Shown here one piece after another: positions 1 through 10,411 of a stretch of 64,000 nucleotides of DNA. Positions within the stretch are counted from its first letter, which is position 1. Every line of letters begins with the position of its first letter. Source of the DNA: Fennellomyces sp. T-0311 (Eukaryota; Mucoromycota; Mucoromycetes; Mucorales; Lichtheimiaceae); contig JALLLT010000004.1 of the NCBI GenBank assembly GCA_025266875.1, positions 310,001 through 374,000 of the forward strand, written 5' to 3'. Made by a program: the position numbers and the translations under genes. Under the pieces are notes generated by a model. The model was not told the origin of the DNA and searched no databases. It saw only the letters and a list, made by a program, of their open reading frames with translations.

Positions 1-68
1 TCCTCTTCTCTTTTACCTCTCTTTTCTTATCTCTACTTTTCTGCTCACCTCTGCAAACCCTTATCGCC
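1..68 (+). promoter_or_regulatory. Pyrimidine-rich leader of the GATA factor gene
   Basis: The 60 bases before the start codon are almost all C and T, typical of fungal transcription-start regions and 5' leaders. The start codon sits in a favourable context (GCC ATG G). The reading frame is open upstream to the window edge but contains no ATG, so the start at 69 is the most likely one. The promoter itself lies outside the window. Confidence 0.5.
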
Positions 69-1079
69 ATGGCGCTTTCCACGCAAACCGTACCCAAGTT
101 ACGCAAGCGCTCATCCGTCCAACATGACAAATGCACCGATTGTCACGGAGACGTCGTGTGCAAGTCTTGCGCTGATAGTGTCCAGCAGCCACAACAGCAT
201 CTGATGCGCGTTTATACTGCCGATGATGACAAGAAGCACCAGCAACAGCCGCAGCAGCCTCAACAAGATGCCGTTTGTGCCAATTGCCAGACAACAACTA
301 CTCCTTTATGGCGCAGAGATGCCAGTGGAAAGACGATTTGCAATGCTTGTGGGCTTTATTACAAGCTCCATCATGTTCATCGTCCAGCTACCATGATGCG
401 AACCGTTATCAAGCGAAGGAAGCGTTGCGCATCATCGTCGGAAAAGTCTCAGCAGCAGAATAAGACCGCTTTTCGCAAGCGATCGAAAACGAACGCAATT
501 AATCAGCAGCAGCAAAAGCAACAACAACAACATGCACCATCTCCGCCTCCTGTGCCCGTGGTGAACGAAGATGAAGAATCAGTAGCAACCAGTGTCTCAC
601 GATCTTCTTCCGTATCGCCTCCTCCGCCGTGGCAACCTCAATCCCCTCCAGCTACCACATCATCTTCATCGTGCACACCACCAGCTTCGCCTCTGGGAGG
701 TGTTGTACTACCGCCCATTCATGCCCCCGATAACGCTGGCGAGTACAAAGTGAATACAACGTTACCACCGCTCAGGTTCCACCATCTATGCAATAAAACC
801 ACAGAAGACCTACGTGCTCAACGCCAGGAATTGCAAAATCGAGTGACTCGATTGTCAGCTCTGCTTTCAGAGACAGTAGCAACTTTATCAAAAATCGACG
901 CCGCCCTGGCCGAACCCTCCAAGAATCACTGCCCTATCTGTCCTCCTTCTGATCATCAGGATCATGAAATCGCTCGATCTCTCTTATCATTGGCTTCGTG
1001 CGCAGCTCCCAAATCAGCATCCCCACATCAAGACCGCCCACACTTACCACCAATTGCATTGCCCTCTTATCATCAGTAA
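69..1079 (+). CDS. GATA-type zinc finger transcription factor with C-terminal coiled coil
   Basis: Intronless, 336 aa. A single class IV GATA finger is visible: C70-x2-C73-x17-C91-x2-C94, with the typical LWRRD and [10 protein letters not shown] residues, followed by a basic tail (RTVIKRRKR, about 111-119). It should bind GATA/TATC sites in the nucleus. Gln-rich stretches flank the finger (57-66, 128-130 and 146-154), and the middle (155-210) is Pro/Ser-rich. A heptad-like segment at about 244-282 suggests dimerisation. One finger plus a C-terminal coiled coil resembles the AreB/Asd4/Dal80/Gzf3 group that modulates nitrogen repression, which is inference. An extra cysteine cluster lies before the finger (C22-x2-C25-x5-C31-x2-C34), and CPIC occurs at 288-291. 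The motif LPP[IL] occurs three times (about 214, 232 and 327). The 3' end faces the asparagine synthetase gene. Confidence 0.88.
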   Translation: MALSTQTVPKLRKRSSVQHDKCTDCHGDVVCKSCADSVQQPQQHLMRVYTADDDKKHQQQPQQPQQDAVCANCQTTTTPLWRRDASGKTICNACGLYYKLHHVHRPATMMRTVIKRRKRCASSSEKSQQQNKTAFRKRSKTNAINQQQQKQQQQHAPSPPPVPVVNEDEESVATSVSRSSSVSPPPPWQPQSPPATTSSSSCTPPASPLGGVVLPPIHAPDNAGEYKVNTTLPPLRFHHLCNKTTEDLRAQRQELQNRVTRLSALLSETVATLSKIDAALAEPSKNHCPICPPSDHQDHEIARSLLSLASCAAPKSASPHQDRPHLPPIALPSYHQ

Positions 1080-1110
1080 TCTTTTTTTCCTTTCTCTCGC
1101 ACAACATTAC

Positions 1111-1134
1111 TCTCACACACACACACACAAACAC
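1111..1134. repeat. Short CA microsatellite
   Basis: A run of CA dinucleotides lies in the 279-bp spacer between the convergent 3' ends of the GATA factor and asparagine synthetase. An AATAAA on the minus strand (about 1346-1351) is a plausible polyadenylation signal for the latter. Nothing else is seen in the spacer. Confidence 0.6.
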
Positions 1135-1358
1135 ATAAGCAACCTCCAAATACCTTTAATGTAGATAACCTCCCTAAGCCCATTTACTCTCTCGCTCTTT
1201 TTCTTTTACTCATCATCATGTATATTGCCTACTTGCTATTTTTGTTGTAAGCTCCACATCTTTGTTCATATTTGTCTTTGTTTCTACTATTAATGAAAGG
1301 GACTCTCTTTAAAACGATAAAAAAGAAAGGAAAACAAACAAAAACTTTATTTTTTGTC

Positions 1359-3359
1359 TTATTGCTTGTACGCCGATTCATGGTACTGTTGAGCGCGGCC
1401 TGAAGGGTCTTCAGAACAACCCCAGTCCTTGCGGGGGACCCATCTCACCACGCTTGCGGTACAAGCTTCTTGGGGGAACCACTGATCAAAAAGCACACGA
1501 TACATGAATGCCTCCTTTGTCGATGGGGTATCCTTTGGCCATCTTTGGGCAGCTTGAGCGAATTCTTGATCAGACACCTTGATTTCACTGATTTGCTTCA
1601 AAGTATCGATCCAATCATAACCAACGCCGTCAGAAAACTGTTCTTTCTGACGCCAGAGGATGCTATCTGGCAAGTAAGGTTTCACACCAGGCTCGTCTGA
1701 TGTATCAAACGCCTTGCGAACAATATACTTTTCCATGCGACCCGGGCCAGGACGTTTGTCACGCGGATCAATGTTCATGGCTAGTTCCAGAAATGCTTTG
1801 TCCAAAAATGGCACTCGTGCTTCCAAACCCCACGCCATCGTACTCTTGTTCGCCCGGAGACAATCCGCATAATGGAGATTCTTGACACGTGTCACCGTTT
1901 CTGCGTGGAATGAAGCATCGTCCGGTGCCGCATGGAAGTAGAGGTAGCCGCCAAATACTTCATCGGCGCCTTCGCCAGATAAGACCATCTTGACACCCAT
2001 GGCTTTGATCTTGCGTGATAAAAGGTACATTGGTGTGGATGCCCGGATTGTTGTCACGTCGTAGGTTTCCAAGTGATAAATCACATCGTTAACAGCATCC
2101 AATGCTTCTTGGATCGTAAATGTGTATTCGTGATGAATGGTGTTGAGATACTTGGCTACGACGCGTGCAGCAATCAAATCAGGTGACCCTGCAAGGCCAA
2201 TTGAAAATGAATGGAGGCGGGGCCATGAAGTAGGTCCACCTGCGTTTTATAATGAACAGTCAGTGAGAACATTTGTTTAAGCGTCCGTATACACACACAC
2301 AAATAAACACGTACTTTCGTCAAAGCCAGCTTCGTCGTTAAATTGACCGGAAGCAATCTTTTCAGTTTCTCGCGCAGCAATGGAAGCGATCAACGAACTA
2401 TCAAGACCGCCACTCAAGAGTACACCAAGTGGGACTTCAGCCATCAATCGCTTGCGTACGGAGCGCTCCAACGTTTCACGAAGAGCCTTCAAGTCAACAG
2501 GAGTCGAAGGCACGCGACTTCCATCCCACCTGCAAAACAAAAACGGTGTGAGTGACAACTTCTTCGTATACCAGCAGAAAGGCATGATTACCATGTAGGA
2601 TTGTACCAACGGGTGGTTTCACCTGTTTCAGAATCATAAAAGTGACCAGGCGGAAACGCCAGAATTTTGTCACAATCCTCATTGAGGGATTTGAGCTCGG
2701 AAGCGAAATAGACGGTGCCAGGCATATCTGTGCGCCAACCATAATACAATGTGGTCACGCCGATAGGGTCGCGAGCAGCAATGATTCGATTACGCTCGAC
2801 ATCCAGCAGGACAAAAGAAAAGATCCCATCCAAGTGTTGAACAAGTTCATCACCAATTTCTCGATACTAAAGTAACCCGGTTTTTTTCAGTATAGGCATT
2901 CTGTGCGCAGCTATTTCTTACGCACCAAATGCATAATGACTTCACAGTCAGAATGTGTCTTGAAAACATGCTTCTTTTCAAGTTGCGCTCGAAGTTGTTT
3001 GTGGTTGTAAATCTCGCCATTGACACAAAGAACGAGATTGCCATCTTGACTGACGATCGGTTGGGCTCCGGAATCTATTTGCTCTCCCTTTGTCAGAAAA
3101 AATACGCTACTTCTAGAATAGTACTTTTGTTTACCAACACCAACAATGGCTAGACGTTCATGAGCAAGGATATGATTGTTGATCGTATAGCAGCCCGACC
3201 AGTCAGGACCACGATGACGGATACTGCATTTGGTTGTTAGAAATAACAAAAACGCGAGTACACTATATGCACTTATTACCGCTTGGAAAGATAGAGCGCA
3301 CGTTGACGGTAGTCCTCAACATCGCCATCGTAATTGTAAACTCCAAAAATGCCACACAT
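1359..3359 (-). CDS. ASN: Asparagine synthetase (glutamine-hydrolysing)
   Basis: Six exons on the minus strand (3280-3359, 3135-3223, 2926-3074, 2592-2866, 2315-2529, 1359-2239) join in frame to 562 aa, close to yeast Asn1 (572). The enzyme makes asparagine from aspartate, glutamine and ATP in the cytosol. The start MCGIFG supplies the catalytic Cys2 of the class II glutaminase domain, with VNGEIYNH and the glutaminase fold following. The ATP pyrophosphatase loop SGGLDSS lies at 237-243 and SGEGADE lies in the last exon. The start is fixed because Cys2 must be the mature N-terminus. A minus-strand TATA run (3437-3446) lies about 80 bases upstream, and a 12-base G tract (minus strand, 3413-3424) lies between it and the ATG. 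Introns are 52-76 nt. The identification is secure; exon edges are by consensus and reading frame. Confidence 0.95.
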
Positions 3360-3436
3360 TGTTTTTGTTTGTTGTTTCACGTAAAAGAGAAGCGGCTTCG
3401 ATGATCAGAAAACCCCCCCCCCCCGGTAATGTTGCT

Positions 3437-3446
3437 TATATATATA
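3437..3446 (-). promoter_or_regulatory. TATA box of the asparagine synthetase gene
   Basis: An alternating TA run read as TATATATATA on the minus strand, about 80 bases upstream of the ASN start codon, at a distance usual for a fungal TATA element. Confidence 0.55.
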
Positions 3447-4379
3447 CATGAGAACGAGTTGTTGCGACGACGAACGGGTTATAGATTGAGGCACCCAATC
3501 ATTTTAATGAAAGAGATTATCACCAAATTTATGCATCTGTACACTTCTTGATCACGTTTGCTTCCCTTTATCACTATTTCAACTCCATCTCTTTTAAAAC
3601 GCCCTGGGGCCACTCTCCGAACGACTCTATGTTTCATAAATTATCTGTACGTAGCATAATAATAAAGGTCCCAGCAACAACGGTGCCATGAAAAAAAGGG
3701 GCTTTTTTCCCGTTCACATCGCTTATCTTATCGGGGCGCATTTCCTTATCAAGGATCTTAAAATCTTTAACCGCATTAAACACTTTTTGACGTTAAAATG
3801 ATATACGGCCGCTGTTGCAGAGAGACAAATGCGGCTAGTGACTTTATTCGTCGTTTCAATGTTGATGATGAAAGCGCTCGAAACACTTTTTCTGCATGAA
3901 CAAATGCAACAAAGCAACGCGTGTGAGAAAAAAAATGTTGGGCTTATCGTGATAATTCTTAAAAATTCTACTTGGTTTGGTTCCAAGAGATCGAGATGAT
4001 GCGGGATATACAAGGGGGGCGTAAAAGCATAATGTACCATCGGATCTTGATTGGAAGGTGTTCACCGAAACTACTGTATTGATAGGGTTATTGTTGAGAG
4101 CGATGTACAAGTGAAACCTTACAACAGTATCAGCATATACGTGGGGATAAGCTGTAGCACTTGTGATGTGGCATCTGGTTCCGTCCAAGCGGATCTATCT
4201 CGACTGATCATTCATGTACTTTTTTTCTTCTTGAGTACGTAATAATCCGATGGGGAAGACTTGACATTGCCTATTTGAGAATATTCCACTGATGTTCAAG
4301 TAGTCATCTACCCGAACAACAAGCCTCGTCATGTCATCGTCATTCGTGCTGTCCCCTGAACGCGATGCATCTTTCGCAT

Positions 4380-4387
4380 TGACGTCA
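4380..4387. promoter_or_regulatory. Perfect CRE palindrome TGACGTCA
   Basis: An 8-bp consensus binding site for CREB/ATF-type bZIP factors, 264 bp upstream of the CAB4 start codon. A single occurrence could be chance (one is expected per about 65 kb in random DNA), but its promoter position is suggestive. Confidence 0.4.
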
Positions 4388-4650
4388 TTACTATGGCAAC
4401 GGTAGAATATATATCGCATAAAGGGTTGGGTCTCGGTATAACAATCTACCTACTTGGGACGGCGCTGGTGGGCAAATGGTATATCCATGGTAACGAAGAA
4501 TACTGCACCGCCAAAGGCCATATAATTTGGCTACCAGGACAAGGTGTCTTATTGAGGAACCCATTTTATTGAAATGATAGGCGAGCAGCCAGATAGCTGA
4601 TTACCTAAAATCAGTCCCACACAATAAAGCTCAACTCTTAACCTTTTACA

Positions 4651-5690
4651 ATGGCCGCCGTGCTTCTCCTCCCACTTCCATCAGTGGGTCCTGTAAATGC
4701 TTCGTATCAGTCACTCGTCAAACAAGCAGTCGAGGAGTCTCTACGTCTCAAGCTGGACAAACTCATTGTTCTAGTACAATTCCCTGGCAAACTTTCAATA
4801 GACGGGCAATGGCACGACCTACAGTCAGTACTCTGCTCATTATACGTAACTCAGTCGAATGTCGCGTATGCTGCCAATGCACCTTTATTCAACTGCACAG
4901 TTGTTATCGACGAATGGTGCAATTACTCTGTAGGCCTCGAACCTGAACTAACACTGGCGTTTGTGGCCGAGAAAGGTAAGTAAAAAAAAAAAAGATAGGG
5001 GCGACTTTTGCTAAAACAAAGTAGATGTTTCCCAGGTGGACACGTGGAATCAACAAAGAAGTGAAAAACTGCGAGTACATACACTTGCACTGGAACAACA
5101 ACAGCAGGAAACTGAAGCGACAGCCAGTGACGAAGGCCAAGTGTTTGATCGCGTTGCCGTGGGTGGCACGTTTGATCATATTCATGCAGGTCACAAGATT
5201 TTGCTGACAATGACAGCACTTTTGGCATCCAAGAGCATTGTCGTGGGCGTCACAGGTAAAAAGTCGGTTTCTATCCACTCTCTAATAAAGATGAACTCAT
5301 ATACACAATGCGAAAACAGACGATTCCATGCTAAAGTCAAAGAAGCACCGTGAATATATAGCATCCACGCAAGAGCGTATCGCCAATGTAATCGAGTTTC
5401 TTGGCACCGTTCGTCGTGGATTGGTATACGACGTGGTACCAATTTCAGACCCTTTCGGCCCGACCATCACCGATCCATCGATTCAGGCACTGGTTGTTTC
5501 CTTGGAAACCGAAAAGGGTGGAGAGGCTGTCAACAGAGAACGGTTACTGCGCGACTTTCCCAAACTAGAACTGCGAATGATCGATGTGATTTCATCGGAC
5601 AATGCATCTGTCAGCGGACAAGATCTGGGGGCACTCAAAATCAGTTCAACGTGGATTCGTGAATATATTGCGCGTCAACAGCAGAAATAA
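4651..5690 (+). CDS. CAB4: Phosphopantetheine adenylyltransferase (CoA biosynthesis)
   Basis: Three exons (4651-4975, 5025-5255, 5320-5690) give 308 aa, matching yeast Cab4 (305). The enzyme transfers AMP from ATP to 4'-phosphopantetheine, the penultimate step of CoA synthesis. The nucleotidyltransferase signature GGTFDHIHAGHK lies at about 155-166, and the second nucleotide-binding motif, ISSTWIR, is near the C-terminus. The middle (LVVSLETEKGG, DPFGPT) matches the eukaryotic PPAT domain of human COASY. No dephospho-CoA kinase domain follows, so this is the stand-alone fungal form. The roughly 150 N-terminal residues are poorly conserved, as in the family. Exon 2 must begin at 5025; a nearby AG at 5035 would bring an early stop. 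An AATAAA (5689-5694) overlaps the stop codon region, 108 bp from the convergent sulfotransferase gene. Confidence 0.92.
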
Positions 5691-5798
5691 TAAAGAATGA
5701 TATACGTATGTGCACTAAAATGAGAGGAAAATAGAGCTAAGGGTAATGAGGAATGCTATGAAATTGTATACAGATCAGAGGAGGAGGGGAACTTCTTT

Positions 5799-7442
5799 TT
5801 ATCCACGTTCAACATCGTAATCCCAGCCTTGGAAATCGTCCTTGCCCCGTTCAAACAAATCCAAAAGGCGCTGGTTCATTTGTCGAAACACCTTTTGAAG
5901 CCGATACCGCGTCCCTAAATCGAGGATTGGAACGTCCGAAGGCGACTTCACGAACGTGGGCAAATCGTCGTAATCGATTGAATCGTCTGACTCGCCGTAT
6001 CCATCTTCCAACGCCAGGGCACTGAATCTACCATCATGGTGCTTGCCACGCGGGTGATAGTAAAGAGGCGGTGGCGGAGCTGCATCGTTGCCAAACAAAA
6101 TAGCTTCAGTCAAGCCATAATGCTTGTAAAAGTTGCGTTCTGAGAAGTAAGCTGGATCGATTCCAAGGAAACGAGCGAGCAGTTGGAAGGACGCCGAAGG
6201 GTTACTCAAAAAATCTTCTGTCCGTTTGACAAAGATTTGCGAGGCAGGGAATTCGTCGAGGAATGGCAAGAGTGCAGTGTAGTACATGCCTCGGGCAAGG
6301 GTATCCAATCCTTCGTCATCCATGTCGCATTCGTCGGTACAGTTTACAGCATTGAAGGGCGGATCACGTGCAACTATTGCCTAAATCAGCGCAGTTCTAG
6401 CAATTCTGGACAACCACTTTTTACCTCGTATTTCATTGCTTTCGTGACATCGAACGAATTCTTCCCATCCAGTAGTTGTGTGCCCGCACTGACGCAATAT
6501 ATCCAGTTCCGTTTCCATGGCGGTTTCAAACGACGCTGCGTCTGCATCTGCTCCCGTTATGAGTTCATATTGCCTCCAGTCTTTTTTTTTCTTTACCTGC
6601 TCCAGTAAAGTACTGTGAATATGCTCGATCAATGGGGTCACGCAGAATGAATACGAGCTATAGTATGAATTAATTACCAAGATTCGATTTGATGCTAATA
6701 AAGCACTTTTACTTTGACATGTGGCAGTAACTCTCGCAATCGTCGGGCAGCAATATGACTTCGATACAGATATTGGGGCGCATGCTCGCCGGCAACCACG
6801 ACTTCATCCATAGGGATCTCATCCTCCAGTGTCGGGAACTGGGAAAGATAGGCTTCGAACAATGCTTCGTCGTCAGAGTCAAACAATGTGCCCGAGTTTT
6901 GATGATCCACGGTGCCGGTAACTTGGGGGTGCGTCTGGAGTGTGTTGAAAATATACGTGGTGCCTGAACGTTCACTTCCTGCAAATATAAATGATGGAAC
7001 CAGTTTGGCACATGATCGATTGTTGGTAGGACATTGTCGAGGATAATATACTACAAGCTTGTCAGTTGCTTGTCGTTTTTTTACAGTGCTACCAAAACTC
7101 ACGTTTGGGATGACTTGGGGATGCTAATGTTTTACGACCAAGGTATCCTCGCCATTTTGAAGGCACTCGACGATTGGTAATGGACGCAAAGACTGATTCA
7201 TAATCTCGGATGGCATGAGGTGATGTGGTTGGGGAAGTGACAACTAGAATGGCTCCAATACAAATGGCTAACAGTAGAACGAATCCAGCTCGCCAATGGA
7301 TATAAACCCGACTGCGTAAAAGCAACGAAAACGTTATCCAGTTGTTGTCTCGCTTGGGCTTGCTGCTCTCTATTAATGTGTCCATTGACGCATGTCGATC
7401 GTGATTGTTAATGCTACTGCTTGATCGGTGGTGGGCTTCCAT
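5799..7442 (-). CDS. Type II membrane sulfotransferase, PAPS-dependent
   Basis: Five exons (7103-7442, 6713-7050, 6597-6657, 6425-6547, 5799-6373) give 478 aa. A cytosolic N-tail of about 50 residues with Arg/Lys precedes one hydrophobic segment (about 52-69), the layout of a Golgi type II enzyme. The 5'-phosphosulfate loop is GSERSGTT (138-145) and the 3'-phosphate site is RDPIDRAYS (232-240), the two hallmarks of PAPS-dependent sulfotransferases. The loop carries Arg rather than the usual Lys of cytosolic and heparan-sulfate enzymes, as in tyrosylprotein and several carbohydrate sulfotransferases. The substrate cannot be read from sequence; a cell-wall or secreted glycan or protein is a guess. 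The last 60 residues are acidic and low in conservation. Exon 3 is only 61 nt. Confidence 0.85.
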
Positions 7443-8076
7443 TTTATCCTCACATCAAATGATATAAAAGAGGGCCATGGACTCCGCATTTCTCACCCGT
7501 CGATCTTTTCGCGTTGCACAAGAGGTAGATAAAAATAGGTATACGTTGGTAATTGCATGCAGCATTCGTTGCCACTGCATTACCGGTCGTTGATGATCCC
7601 TATATGCGTCATATTACCGATATTGCCTCGATAGGCCCATCTCAGTAGATGTCTTTTCATTATCATTGAAGCGTCGGTTCCTAGGAACATGGGTTTTTAT
7701 CAATGTGCGGTGATGGAGAGTCTGTCGAGTCATTGATGTCGACAATCTGCGCACACGTATTACTGTATGCCATCATATTATCGGTATAACCATTGCGCTC
7801 AGGTCTGGTCCCTACTAAAAGAAAGATCGGCTTCGTTATACATTCATCAATGGATGAAAGTTCTTTTTGGTGTGGTTCCATTTCAACTACTGCAAACAGA
7901 TGGATTATACGATGAAGTAAAGGGGTTGTCCATTGCTCGGGACATTTCTGCAAGTGGGCAAGCATCATCACCTGTTCAGATATGTACTCAGCGTATTCTG
8001 TATATAATTATTCGTAAATAAACGTACGCACTATGTAATGTGCGATGCAAGTAAGCTTCGTTCCCCAAAACTAATT
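7443..8076. other. Spacer upstream of the sulfotransferase gene
   Basis: This 634-bp region must contain the sulfotransferase promoter and the 3' end of the next minus-strand gene. The short open frames here (for example 7767-8021 on the plus strand) show no known motif, and I see no RNA gene or repeat. Confidence 0.4.
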
Positions 8077-10411
8077 TTATTGAATGTCATCATATTCAAT
8101 GATATCTATCCGCTTTCTGGCATTATCAATTGCACCACGAGTAATCTGTTCGCAGTAGGCTATACCAAGTTTCGCCAAATTGATACTAGACGAGGGATCT
8201 ACGACTGCGTTTACAAAGCTGTCGGTAATTTTTCCCAAACAAAAGATATTTAGCTGCCGAAGTCGAGGAAGAGCACGAAGAAGGTGCAGCAGTAGCTGGT
8301 CCGTCATATGCAACAGGCATAGTGATAAGTGCTCTATACTGCTGTTACTGTTCATTCTTGCTACGAAATCTTGGAATACGATTTCTGTAGCACTATCGCA
8401 TGTATACAGACCCAAGTTCCGCAGACTTTGAAGGGATGCAAGTGAAAGCAACGTCTGTACGCCTAGCAGATTGCAAAATCTGAGTTTCACGGTATGCAGT
8501 TGCGAGCCTTGCTTTTGCAGTTGGTTAAAAAATCCAGAGAGCCCGGCATCTGTCAACTTTTGGCAATCTTCAAGTTCAAGCGTTCGCAGATTTGGTAGTC
8601 TTGCAAAGTTGTCGAAAATTAAATCGGTCAATTCCGTGACTCCTTCAAGAGTAATCTCTTCCAACGCTGGACAATCCCCGATCCACTGTTCGAATGGCCA
8701 GTAATAGTCGGTGAAAAAGTGTAGTTTCCGGAGGAACGGACAGTCAAGCTTGCAAATTCGTGCCCAATTCCAATTTCGGTTCATCTGCAAACCCTCCCCA
8801 TCGTCGTCGCTAGATAAATTGACGTCCACTGATATAAGTGTTTTGCTGCTTCGGTCAATAGCACTGGCAAGGTTTTCGGGATCTATCAATCTGCTATCAA
8901 CTTTTAGATACAGGCCTTTTGGTGTATCCTCTGCAATAGAGAAGTCTAGAGTTGTATCGCATGGGTCTTCTGCAAGTGTAAATTGGCGAATATTGGGAAA
9001 TTGTTCTGTAATGGCACTCAAATCCCCGGGAGATTTGCCAGAAAGGCAAAGGTCAACAAGAAGCGGGAACAATGGGATAAGCGGAATGAAGAAATGAGGG
9101 GTATCCATTCTTTCATAGTACGAGCCGGCACCAATCGATAACTGAGTAATCATCGTTGGTTCCTCCGGAAAGAGCTCGTGGTCGACTTTTAGCTCATCGA
9201 AATACGCATGGTACGTTAGCCGCTTGAGCTGTGGGCAAGATCGAAGCACTTGATGGAGCGGAATATGGCCATTTCTTTGATCATTTGTGAATATCAGATC
9301 TAAGCGTGTCAAGTTGATACTGTGGTCGAATATTTTGATGACCTGGGGCATATACTGCGAACAATCCAAATCTGTCATGCAGTTAGTACCGCTGTATGCT
9401 TCAGCGTCTAGTACATCACTTACCGAGGTACTTGAGGGCCTCAAACTCTCCATCGCCCATCAATGTTAGCAAGTCTTTCAGAAGCGACGGATGCATTAAA
9501 TGCGGTCTTATAGTAACTTGCTGCACAAATCTGCTGATATTTTGGATTGCATTGATGTCGTAATTCGCGCCATTACGCTCCACATTCAGCACACGCCATG
9601 CTTCAGGACATCGCTCGATTCGGTCTTTCCAACTCTTGGAAACTTTCAGACACTCGATGAGATCACAAGTAGTAAGACCCTGAGCAACTTTTGCGGTGAT
9701 CTCTAAGGGCACTTGCTCGATAAAGTCGTAATGTGGCATGTGGCCGATTCGTTGTCGAAGATGGGTCATACGCTCGGCGAACCCATCCTGATTATCGGTA
9801 GAAGAACATTGAGTGGATTGATCGTACATTTCCATTGCATCCTTGGTCCTGTACTGCATCACATACAGTTCGCCAGCACGTAAATAGACCATGGGTGATT
9901 TTGGGAACAGTGAAATCATTCCACTTGCAACCTTGTTGGCTTCGTCAAATTGATTGGCTTTCGCGAGTTCAATGGCTGCTTGGTCAAAGATGTGCTGTGA
10001 ATCCTCGGCTGATTTACGTAGTAATTCGATGCCATCTCGATGCAAGATATTCTTGAAGCCTTGATGGTATGCTTCAAATGCCTTGTCATACTTGTTTATG
10101 ATTAGGTGGACTTGTGCTGAGCGTAGATACCCATAATATAGCTCTGGTGCACGTTGTTGCATTTCCATCACAATTTTCTGTGGTGTGAAATAGTCCTTCT
10201 TCCCAACATAATCGTGCAACTGAATATCCAGGTGTTGAATGTGTTCGAATAGTTTAATGCCTTGCATGTGTAATGTTAGATCGGCAGTGGCATCGTTCCC
10301 ATCCCCATTCGATTGCGATTTCAAGTTGTCATCAAGTACTGTGTATTTTTGTCGTTCCAGACAGCGCGATAGTTCGAGTTGCAGCAGAGCTTTGGTAGTA
10401 ACTGACGACAT
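8077..10411 (-). CDS. TPR / F-box / leucine-rich-repeat protein
   Basis: Two exons (9424-10411, 8077-9371; 52-nt intron) give 760 aa. Residues about 50-200 form TPR-like helical repeats (YLRSAQVHLIINKYDKAFEAY; YLRAGELYVMQYRTKDA). An F-box follows at about 228-268 (FIEQVPLEITAKV...LKVSKSWKDRI). The rest is LRR of the AMN1/cysteine-containing type, with repeated LxxLxLxxCxxLTDxGL units near the C-terminus. F-box proteins link Skp1 of SCF ubiquitin ligases to substrates, here presumably bound through the LRRs. The target is unknown. The gene at 49105-51255 has the same architecture and a phase-1 intron at the same place just after the F-box, so the two are paralogues. The start codon is the first ATG of a long open frame. 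Confidence 0.85.

Larger units (their letters stand above)
3360..4650. promoter_or_regulatory. Divergent promoter region between ASN and CAB4
   Basis: This 1.29-kb spacer separates two genes transcribed away from each other. For the minus-strand gene it holds a TATA run at 3437-3446 and a C12/G12 tract at 3413-3424. Closer to the plus-strand gene is a perfect 8-bp palindrome TGACGTCA at 4380-4387, the consensus site for CREB/ATF-type bZIP factors. Short open frames on both strands show no recognisable protein. No convincing Gcn4-type TGACTCA site was seen near the ASN start. Confidence 0.5.
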
